Assembly (NCBI GenBank): GCA_005881355.1
Contig: VBDM01000019.1
Location: 1 to 6,788, forward strand
DNA from: Betaproteobacteria bacterium
GTDB taxonomy: Bacteria > Pseudomonadota > Gammaproteobacteria > Burkholderiales > SG8-39
Direction of reading: 5' to 3'
DNA length: 6,788 nucleotides
Shown here: piece by piece, positions 1 to 4,781 of the stretch
Numbering within the stretch: position 1 is the stretch's first letter
Layout: each line of letters begins with the position of its first letter
Position numbers and translations under genes: made by a program
The notes under the pieces: model-generated
What the model saw: the letters and a program-made list of their open reading frames with translations, nothing else
The model's database searches: none
What the model was told of the DNA's origin: nothing

Positions 1-818
1 TGTGGAGCGGGCTGGGCTATTACTCGCGGGCCCGCAACCTGCACGCCGCGGCGCGAGTCCTGGTCGAATCGCACCGCGGCCGGTTTCCGCGCACGCGCGA
101 GGAGCTTGCGCAGCTCCCCGGGCTGGGGCGCTCCACGGCGGCGGCGATCGCGGTGTTCGCGTTCGGCGAGCGCGAAGCCATCCTCGACGGCAACGTCAAG
201 CGGGTGCTCGCGCGCCATTTCGCGGTGCGCGGCTACCCGGGCGAGAGGCTGATCGAAGGTCGCTTGTGGAAACTCGCCGAGTCACAGCTTCCGCGCAAAA
301 ACATCGAGCGCTATACGCAAGCGCTGATGGACTTGGGCGCGGGCGTGTGCGCCCGCAAGCGGCCCGCATGCGCGAGCTGTCCCTTGAAGACGAGTTGCGA
401 GGCTCGTGCCCAGGGCAAAGCGGAGGCGTATCCCCAGCCGCGGCCGCGCAGGGCGCTGCCGGGGAGGAAAACCTCGATGCTGCTGCTTCTGCGCGACGGC
501 GAAGTGCTGCTGGAAAAGCGCCCGCCGGTGGGTATCTGGGGAGGCTTGTGGTGCCTGCCCGAGATGCCCTCGGGCGCCGATCCGCGCGATTATTGCGGCC
601 GTCGTTTCGGCGCGAAGCTTGCGAGCGCCAGGCAACTGCCGCTTCTGCAGCACGGTTTCACCCATTTCACCTTGCAGGTCACGCCTGTGGTTTGTCACCT
701 GGATGCGCGGACCCACTGCGCGTCGGAGCCGGGACAAGTCTGGCTGCCCCTCGAAGAAGCACCGCAGGCCGCGGTGCCGGCGCCGGTGAGGAAACTGCTC
801 GCCGCGTTGCCGGGTTAG
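1..818 (+). CDS. mutY: A/G-specific adenine DNA glycosylase MutY, 3' part (N-terminus outside window)
   Basis: MutY removes adenine mispaired with 8-oxoguanine in DNA, limiting G:C to T:A mutation. The reading frame is open from the left edge (first full codon at base 3) to TAG at 816-818, giving 271 visible residues. By comparison with the roughly 350-residue E. coli protein, about 75 N-terminal residues are missing, including the catalytic Glu. Visible in order: the WSGLGYYSRARNLH segment (residues 1-14); the helix-hairpin-helix LPGLGRSTAAAIA (38-50); the catalytic Asp62 in ILDGNVKRVLA; a [4Fe-4S] cluster loop with Cys116, 123, 126 and 132 (C-X6-C-X2-C-X5-C); and the C-terminal NUDIX-like 8-oxoG recognition domain with LEKRPPVGIWGGLW (170-183) and an FTH loop (219-221, usually FSH). 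GTG at 153 is an internal Val codon, not a start. It is the only + strand gene, and its stop overlaps the convergent LON-domain gene. The family assignment is secure. Confidence 0.97.
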   Translation, partial: WSGLGYYSRARNLHAAARVLVESHRGRFPRTREELAQLPGLGRSTAAAIAVFAFGEREAILDGNVKRVLARHFAVRGYPGERLIEGRLWKLAESQLPRKNIERYTQALMDLGAGVCARKRPACASCPLKTSCEARAQGKAEAYPQPRPRRALPGRKTSMLLLLRDGEVLLEKRPPVGIWGGLWCLPEMPSGADPRDYCGRRFGAKLASARQLPLLQHGFTHFTLQVTPVVCHLDARTHCASEPGQVWLPLEEAPQAAVPAPVRKLLAALPG

Positions 819-1408
819 GCCGCGGCGAGGCCGCGGCTTTCGAGAAAGCGCTGCAGGATCGACAGCCGCGCCAGGCTGTCGGTGAGCTCGAGGAGCTTTT
901 GCTTGGCGAGGAGCGGCACCGGCAGGATCTCGGTCAGGCGGTAGCCCACCCAGGCGGCGTCGTCGAAGGCGTGCGGCTCGGCGAAAACGGGCTTGCCGTG
1001 GTCGACAACGACCATTTCCAGGAGCCGAGCGCAGGCGGCGAACTTCTCGGGAACCGCGATGCTCGCGTCCGGGGGGATCAGCTCGACATCGGCCGAAATC
1101 AGGCCTTGCGTGCTGGTCGCGCGCTCAAGGATGCGGAAGCGCTGGCTGCCGTGGGTCGTGAGGTTCAGGATGCCCTGCTGCTGCATATCCCATTCGAGGA
1201 TTTTCGCCAGGCACCCGACGCCCTCTGGGACGGCCGGCGCGCCGACCTCGGACCCCTCGTGGATGAGGCACACCCCGAAGGGCTCGTCGCGCTTCAGGCA
1301 GCCGCGCGTCATGTCCATGTAGCGTGCCTCGAACACTCGCAAGGGGAGCAGGCCGCCGGGGAACAGCACGGTGTTCAGCGGAAATATCGGAACGCGGAGC
1401 GACTTCAC
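815..1408 (-). CDS. Stand-alone LON substrate-binding (N-terminal) domain protein, COG2802-like
   Basis: A 197-residue protein resembling the N-terminal substrate-binding domain of Lon protease, with no AAA+ ATPase or protease domain attached. The start of the family is clear in VPIFPLNTVLFPGGLLPLRV (residues 6-25), followed by FEARYMDM (26-33) and a second beta-rich half with GVGCLAKI (63-70) and GSQRFRI (87-93). The C-terminal part (about 120-192) looks helical. The start is GTG (1408-1406), chosen because family members begin just before the IFPLNTVLFPGG motif and no better start lies near. Only a weak AGGCG-type ribosome site precedes it. It begins 13 bases after the ubiX stop, so it is probably co-transcribed with ubiX. 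Its TAA stop (815-817) overlaps the convergent mutY stop. The biochemical role of this family is not established; a substrate-recognition or scaffold role is inference only. Confidence 0.9.
   Translation of the reverse strand: MKSLRVPIFPLNTVLFPGGLLPLRVFEARYMDMTRGCLKRDEPFGVCLIHEGSEVGAPAVPEGVGCLAKILEWDMQQQGILNLTTHGSQRFRILERATSTQGLISADVELIPPDASIAVPEKFAACARLLEMVVVDHGKPVFAEPHAFDDAAWVGYRLTEILPVPLLAKQKLLELTDSLARLSILQRFLESRGLAAA
819..840 (+). terminator. Possible rho-independent terminator of mutY, inside the convergent gene
   Basis: Directly after the mutY stop, GCCGCGGC (819-826) and GCCGCGGC (830-837) are self-complementary copies. They can form an 8-bp all-GC stem with a 3-base GAG loop, followed by only three T (838-840). 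The stem is strong but the U tract is short, so termination could be partial. The same bases encode the last residues (SRGLAAA) of the LON-domain protein on the other strand. Read in that direction, the hairpin has no U tract. Confidence 0.42.
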
Positions 1409-1421
1409 GACCGCGCTTCGC

Positions 1422-2030
1422 CTAGCGTTCTTCGCCCCAGCGGCGCATCAATTCGTGCTGAATGCCCAGGTGATCGAGTATTCGCGCCACGATGAAGTCG
1501 ACGAGGTCTTCGACGCTTTTCGGGTGGTGATAGAAGCCGGGGTTTGCGGGAAGGATCACCGCGCCCGCGCGCGCGAGCTTCAGCATGTTCTCCAGGTGAA
1601 GCGCCGAAAACGGCGTCTCGCGCGGTACCAGGATCAGCTTGCGGCCCTCCTTCAGCATGACGTCGGCGGCGCGCTCGATGAGCGTGTCGGAGAGCCCCCC
1701 CGCGACCGCGGCGAGCGTGCCCACCGTGCAGGGGCAAATGACCATCGCGTCGGGAGGATTGGAGCCGGAGGCGACCGGCGCAAACCAGTCCTCGCGACCG
1801 AACGCCCGCAGCTGACCGCGCTTCGCAGAATAGCGCTCGGAAAACATGCGCTCGGCATCGCTCGCGCGCGGCGGAAGCGCAAGGTCGAGCTCCTGCTTGG
1901 CGACCACGTGGGCCGCCTGCGAGTACAGGAGGTAGATCCGGGCGTCGGCGCGTATCAGCGACTCGATCAGCCGCAGGCCGTACGGCATTCCCGAGGCGCC
2001 GGTCAGCGCGACGGCGACGGTCGGTTTCAT
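1422..2030 (-). CDS. ubiX: Flavin prenyltransferase UbiX (UbiX/Pad1 family)
   Basis: UbiX joins a dimethylallyl group to reduced FMN, making the prenylated-FMN cofactor used by UbiD-type decarboxylases. In proteobacteria this normally supports decarboxylation of polyprenyl-4-hydroxybenzoate in ubiquinone synthesis. The 202-residue protein is of usual length. It shows the N-terminal flavin-binding GASGMPYG (residues 11-18), CPCTVGTLAAVAGGLSD (99-115), IERAADVMLKE (118-128), VPRETP (135-140), HLENML (145-150) and NPGFYHHP (163-170), in the family order. The ATG (2030-2028) overlaps the rapZ TGA as ATGA. No Shine-Dalgarno sequence is visible upstream, so translation is probably coupled to rapZ. 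No ubiD is in the window. Phenolic-acid decarboxylase-type UbiX relatives (Pad1) are an alternative name for the same chemistry. The assignment is strong. Confidence 0.95.
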   Translation of the reverse strand: MKPTVAVALTGASGMPYGLRLIESLIRADARIYLLYSQAAHVVAKQELDLALPPRASDAERMFSERYSAKRGQLRAFGREDWFAPVASGSNPPDAMVICPCTVGTLAAVAGGLSDTLIERAADVMLKEGRKLILVPRETPFSALHLENMLKLARAGAVILPANPGFYHHPKSVEDLVDFIVARILDHLGIQHELMRRWGEER

Positions 2031-2872
2031 GCCGCAGCGGCCAGGTGCCGGTGGCGCACGAGCACTGGCGTACGGTCCCGGAAGTGGGCGCCGAGCCGCT
2101 CGACGAAGTACACAGAGCGGTGCCGTCCGCCGGTGCAGCCGACGGCGACCGTGAGCGAGCTGCGGCTGTCCTGGCCGTAGGCGGGCAGCCAGGTCTCCAC
2201 GAAGCGGCGGATGTCCTCCAGCATGGTGCCGACTTTCGGCTCCTTTTCGAGAAACGCGACCACTTCGGAGTCAAGACCGGTGAGCAGCCGAAGCCGTGGA
2301 TCATAATGCGGATTGGGGAGGCAGCGCACGTCGAACACGATGTCGGCGTCCAGGGGAACGCCCTCCTTGTAGCTGAAGGACTCGAGCACGAGCATGGTCG
2401 ATTGGGCCCGGATGCCGAGCAGTTCCTTGATCCAGTTGCGAAGCGCGTTCGGCAAAAGATCGGTCGTATCGACTCGATAACCGATCTCGCCGACGGGGGC
2501 GAGAAGCTCGCGCTCGCGCGCGAGGCACTCCTCTATCGTGCGCTTGCCGGTGGCGAGCGGATGGCGCCTGCGCGTCTCGGAGAAGCGCCTGACCAGCGTG
2601 TCGTTCTTCGCGTCGAGGAAGAGCAGCCGCACGTCCACGCCCTGGCGCTTGAGCGCGGAGACGTAGTTGGGGACGAGCTCCAGCGATTCGCCGGTGCGCG
2701 CGTCGATGCTCATTGCAACCCGGTCGTGGCCGGCGCGGCGCAGCAGCTCCACCGACTGCTCGAGCAGCTGTCCCGGAAGGTTGTCGACGCAGTAGTAGCC
2801 GCTGTCCTCGAGGACGTTGAGCGCGACGCTTTTTCCGGAGCCCGACAGGCCGCTGATGAGCACGAGTTGCAT
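2027..2872 (-). CDS. rapZ: RapZ (YvcJ/YhbJ) P-loop nucleotide-binding protein, RNase adaptor family
   Basis: A 281-residue member of the RapZ family, close to the 284 residues of E. coli RapZ. The N-terminal kinase-like domain has Walker A GLSGSGKS (residues 8-15), then GYYCVDNLP (25-33) and LLFLDA (83-88). The C-terminal domain has ESFSYKEG (164-171), FDVRCLPNPHYDPRLR (180-195), TGLD (198-201) and the GCTGGRHRSV loop (245-254). In E. coli RapZ binds glucosamine-6-phosphate and presents the sRNA GlmZ to RNase E, tuning GlmS and so cell-wall precursor supply. Whether that circuit exists here is unknown. E. coli ends in a lysine/arginine-rich tail needed for RNA binding; this protein ends VRHRHLAAAA, so most of those positive charges are missing. 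ATG at 2872-2870 has a TAAGG ribosome site 7 bases upstream. The stop overlaps the ubiX start by 4 bases. Confidence 0.95.
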   Translation of the reverse strand: MQLVLISGLSGSGKSVALNVLEDSGYYCVDNLPGQLLEQSVELLRRAGHDRVAMSIDARTGESLELVPNYVSALKRQGVDVRLLFLDAKNDTLVRRFSETRRRHPLATGKRTIEECLARERELLAPVGEIGYRVDTTDLLPNALRNWIKELLGIRAQSTMLVLESFSYKEGVPLDADIVFDVRCLPNPHYDPRLRLLTGLDSEVVAFLEKEPKVGTMLEDIRRFVETWLPAYGQDSRSSLTVAVGCTGGRHRSVYFVERLGAHFRDRTPVLVRHRHLAAAA

Positions 2873-2879
2873 TTCGATA

Positions 2880-2884
2880 CCTTA
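2880..2884 (-). promoter_or_regulatory. Shine-Dalgarno site of rapZ
   Basis: On the minus strand the sequence TAAGG lies 7 bases before the rapZ ATG. It is one of only two recognisable ribosome binding sites in the gene string. It supports the ATG at 2872-2870 and suggests rapZ initiates independently rather than by coupling to hprK. Confidence 0.6.
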
Positions 2885-2936
2885 ACGGAATGCAGAGAGC
2901 CGCGCAAAACCCGACTCGCGAGGTCTCCGGAGGGCG

Positions 2937-2973
2937 AGATTGAAACGGCGAGCGCGCTCGTCCGTTTCAATCT
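2937..2973 (-). repeat. Long inverted repeat (hairpin) spanning the hprK stop codon
   Basis: AGATTGAAACGG (2937-2948) and CCGTTTCAATCT (2962-2973) are perfect 12-base inverted copies. Between them is the palindrome CGAGCGCGCTCG (2949-2960) plus one unpaired T (2961). Together they could form a stem of about 16 bp with a single bulge. The hprK TGA (2969-2967) lies inside one arm. In the direction of transcription (minus strand) no U tract follows, so this is not a standard terminator for the operon. On the plus strand a T-rich stretch (TCTTTCTTC) does follow, but no plus-strand gene ends here. It may be an mRNA-processing or stabilising hairpin between hprK and rapZ; its function is inferred only. 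Confidence 0.7.
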
Positions 2974-3890
2974 TTCTTCATCTCCGCTTGCTGTCGCTGC
3001 GTGAATTCGGCCGTTGAGTGGATGCCGCGAAGCTGCAGGATGTAGTTGCGCACCGCCGCCTCGAGCAGCACCGCAAGGTTGCGGCCCGCGGCGACCGGGA
3101 TCACGACCTTCCGGACGGTCACTCCGAGGATGTCCTCGGACAGCTCATGCAGCGGCAGCCGCTCGGACTCGGCGGCGCCCGGCCGATCCAGATGCACCAT
3201 CAGCCGCAGGTTCATCTTCGGCCGAACCGCGGTCTCGCCGAAGATCGTGCGGATGTTGAGCACGCCCAGGCCGCGCACTTCGAGAAAATCCTTCAGCACC
3301 GGGGGGCAGCGGCACTCGAGCGTCGAGGCCGCGATTCGCGAGATTTCGACCACGTCGTCGGCGACGAGCCCGTGGCCGCGGCTGATCAGCTCCAGCGCGA
3401 GCTCGCTCTTTCCGGCCCCCGAGTCGCCGGTGATCAGGACCCCGAGCCCCAGCACGTCCATGCATACGCCGTGGCGCTCAGTCGTTTCGGCGAGCGCCTT
3501 GCCGAGGTAGCGGCGCAGCCGGTCGATGACTTGCGCAGCCGGCAACTCGGCGGCGAACACCGCCGTGCCCGAGGCTTCGGCTGCTTTCAGCAGGCGCACG
3601 TCGGCGGGCGCTCCGTCGGCGATCACGACCGCGGCCGGGTGGACCGCAAAGAGCTTGCCGAGCATCGCGAACAGATCGACTTCCCCGAACGCGGCGAGGT
3701 GCGCGATCTCGTGGTCGCCGAGGACCTGAACGCGGTTCGGATGGATGAGGTTGAGATGGCCTACGAGCGCTGCGCCGTCGGCGCTGTCGCGCCGCAACCA
3801 AGTGCCGCCGCCCGCTGTTCCGCCGAGCCAGGCGAGCCCGAGCTTGTCGCGATTATCGTCATACAGCTGCGCGACGCTGATCTGCAACAT
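2967..3890 (-). CDS. hprK: HPr kinase/phosphorylase HprK
   Basis: HprK phosphorylates HPr on a serine with ATP (or pyrophosphate) and removes the phosphate by phosphorolysis, linking the phosphotransferase system to the energy state of the cell. The 307-residue length is normal. The N-terminal domain (about 1-130) begins MLQISVAQLYDDN. The catalytic C-terminal domain has His140, Walker A GDSGAGKS (155-162), the VADDVVEI acidic pair Asp178/Asp179, the family signature running from LEVRG (203-207) through NIRTIFGE (212-219), and the C-terminal PVAAGRNLAVLLEAAVRN (265-282). The ATG (3890-3888) is fixed by the family start pattern (short lead, then SV-x-LYDDN). It lies 32 bases inside the end of ptsN with no visible Shine-Dalgarno sequence, so coupling to ptsN is likely. 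The TGA stop lies in a long hairpin. Genes for HPr (ptsH) and enzyme I (ptsI) are not in this window. Confidence 0.97.
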   Translation of the reverse strand: MLQISVAQLYDDNRDKLGLAWLGGTAGGGTWLRRDSADGAALVGHLNLIHPNRVQVLGDHEIAHLAAFGEVDLFAMLGKLFAVHPAAVVIADGAPADVRLLKAAEASGTAVFAAELPAAQVIDRLRRYLGKALAETTERHGVCMDVLGLGVLITGDSGAGKSELALELISRGHGLVADDVVEISRIAASTLECRCPPVLKDFLEVRGLGVLNIRTIFGETAVRPKMNLRLMVHLDRPGAAESERLPLHELSEDILGVTVRKVVIPVAAGRNLAVLLEAAVRNYILQLRGIHSTAEFTQRQQAEMKKD

Positions 3891-4344
3891 GGGGTTGCCA
3901 GGCGGTGATGTGCTGATGGAGTGCGCTCGGGTCGGTGTCCGTCGAGAGCTTTTCGCGCAGTTCGCGATCGCTCAGCATCTGCGCGAGCTCCGACAGGATC
4001 CGCAGGTGTTGTTCGGTTGCCTGCTCGGGCACCAGCAGCACGAACACGAGACTGACGGGCTTGCCGTCCGGGGCGTCGAACGGCACCGGCTGAGCAAGGC
4101 GGATGAAAGCGCCGACCGCCTCTTTCAGACCCTTGATCCTGCCGTGGGGAATAGCGACCCCTTGGCCAAGGCTCGTCGAGCCGAGACGCTCCCGGGCGAA
4201 CAGGCTGTCGAACACGAGGCTCCTCGCCACGCCCTGGTTGTTCTCGAAGAGGAGCCCCGCCTGCTCGAACATGCGCTTCTTGCTCGTCACATCCAGGTCG
4301 AGAAGGATGTTGGACGGAGGCAAAAGCTTCGCAATCAGGTTCAT
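3859..4344 (-). CDS. ptsN: PTS EIIA-Ntr regulatory protein (EIIA type 2 domain)
   Basis: EIIA-Ntr is the terminal phosphoacceptor of the nitrogen phosphotransferase chain (EI-Ntr, NPr or HPr, then EIIA-Ntr). It acts by protein contacts, for example on potassium transport and kinases, rather than by sugar uptake. The 161-residue single-domain protein has the active-site histidine His67 in GVAIPHGRIKG (62-72), LGSTSLGQG just before it (54-62), and the PVSLVFVLLVPEQATEQHL core (96-114), followed by helix LRILSELAQMLSD (114-126). The C-terminal about 12 residues (QPHVADQRRAAV) look non-conserved, and their codons overlap the start of hprK. ATG at 4344-4342 has only a weak AGAG-like ribosome site. 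It sits 95 bases after hpf, a gap that holds a sigma-54-like promoter and a TAGAAT element, so it may be expressed independently of rpoN-hpf. Confidence 0.95.
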   Translation of the reverse strand: MNLIAKLLPPSNILLDLDVTSKKRMFEQAGLLFENNQGVARSLVFDSLFARERLGSTSLGQGVAIPHGRIKGLKEAVGAFIRLAQPVPFDAPDGKPVSLVFVLLVPEQATEQHLRILSELAQMLSDRELREKLSTDTDPSALHQHITAWQPHVADQRRAAV

Positions 4345-4381
4345 CGAGGACTCTGCGAATCGGATTTCGGCAAGCCCCGCA

Positions 4382-4397
4382 CGCAGATACCGTGCCG
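4382..4397 (-). promoter_or_regulatory. Candidate sigma-54 (-24/-12) promoter for ptsN
   Basis: On the minus strand CGGCACGGTATCTGCG matches the RpoN consensus TGGCACGNNNNTTGCW at 9 of 12 informative positions. The essential GG and GC dinucleotides are at the right spacing; mismatches are T to C at the first position, T to C at position 12, and G at the last position. Transcription would start near 4371, giving a leader of about 27 bases before the ptsN ATG. Because rpoN is two genes upstream, this could be a direct feedback link. A match of this size can occur by chance in GC-rich DNA, and no activator site was recognised. Confidence 0.35.
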
Positions 4398-4418
4398 GAC
4401 GGGCCGGAAAGGCGTGGA

Positions 4419-4424
4419 ATTCTA
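4419..4424 (-). promoter_or_regulatory. Possible sigma-70-type -10 element upstream of ptsN
   Basis: The minus strand reads TAGAAT, five of six matches to TATAAT, within a short A/T-rich island just after the hpf stop. No good -35 hexamer is present at 16-18 bases (CGGATT or similar). The start would fall near 4412. The call rests on the -10 match and the local drop in GC, so it is weak. Confidence 0.25.
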
Positions 4425-4439
4425 CACTAAGCTAAGGGA

Positions 4440-4763
4440 TTAATCCGGGGGGGAGTGGTGCTTGAGCGCATCATGGGGATGCGCGTGCAGACGGTCTTTG
4501 TACTTGATGATGCGGCGGTCGAGCTTGTCCGCCAGGGCGTCGATCGCGGCGTACAGGTCCGGGTCCTCGCTCTCGACGAAGATTTCCTTCCCGCTGACAT
4601 GGCAGGTGATTTCCGCCTTTTGCTTGAGGTGGTCTACGGTGAGAATGACGTTGACGTCGATGACGTGATCGAAATGCCGCCGGATCCTGGAGAGTTTGCT
4701 CTCGACGTAGCTACGCAGTGCTGGCGTGACCGATAGGTGACGGCCACTGATGGTCAGGTTCAT
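4440..4763 (-). CDS. hpf: Ribosome hibernation promoting factor HPF (short form, RaiA/YfiA family)
   Basis: HPF binds the decoding region of the 30S subunit in slow or non-growing cells, blocking mRNA and tRNA and favouring inactive 100S dimers. This 107-residue protein is the short form: it has the single S30AE-type domain and no long C-terminal dimerisation domain. Family features are MNLTISGRHLSVTPALRSYV (1-20), the basic helix KLSRIRRHFD (23-32), and YAAIDALADKLDRRIIKYKD (71-90). About 12 residues extend past the end of E. coli HPF (95 residues), and this tail is histidine-rich (HAHPHDALKHHSPPD, five His in 15 residues). The ATG (4763-4761) has a clear AAAGGA ribosome site. It begins 18 bases after rpoN, the usual proteobacterial order, so it is very likely co-transcribed with rpoN. 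Short proteobacterial members are also called RaiA or YhbH. Confidence 0.96.
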   Translation of the reverse strand: MNLTISGRHLSVTPALRSYVESKLSRIRRHFDHVIDVNVILTVDHLKQKAEITCHVSGKEIFVESEDPDLYAAIDALADKLDRRIIKYKDRLHAHPHDALKHHSPPD

Positions 4764-4771
4764 GCGGAGCG

Positions 4772-4778
4772 TCCTTTC
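4772..4778 (-). promoter_or_regulatory. Shine-Dalgarno site of hpf
   Basis: The minus strand reads GAAAGGA, 8 bases before the hpf ATG. It is the best ribosome binding site in the window. It fits a protein that must be made in larger amounts than the sigma factor encoded just upstream on the same message. Confidence 0.65.
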
Positions 4779-4781
4779 GCG

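Noticed and set aside
153..155. GTG as start of a shorter mutY product
   Set aside because: The frame upstream to the window edge encodes conserved MutY sequence, including WSGLGYYSRARNLH and the helix-hairpin-helix, so this is an internal Val codon.
2..1495. 497-codon + strand frame across mutY, the LON-domain gene and part of ubiX
   Set aside because: It runs in the wrong frame through three well-supported genes and gives an Arg/Ala-rich product without domains.
1405..2304. 299-codon minus-strand frame overlapping ubiX and rapZ
   Set aside because: It is a different frame from both genes, has no conserved motifs and is Arg/Pro-rich, typical of out-of-frame GC-rich coding DNA.
2873..2930. 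Possible sigma-70 promoter for rapZ (TTGCGC and TAAGGT, 17 bases apart, minus strand)
   Set aside because: Both hexamers are poor, and the would-be -10 coincides with the ribosome binding site of rapZ, leaving no room for a leader.
2937..2973. ATTGAAAC/GTTTCAAT motif resembling the end of some CRISPR repeats
   Set aside because: It occurs only as one inverted pair, with no regularly spaced direct repeats, spacers or cas genes nearby. It is a hairpin, not an array.
2045..3004. Long open frame (319 codons) on the + strand, antisense to rapZ
   Set aside because: The translation resembles no family, while rapZ on the other strand has complete conserved motifs. It is a GC-driven shadow frame; the same holds for the frame antisense to hprK at 3018-3908.
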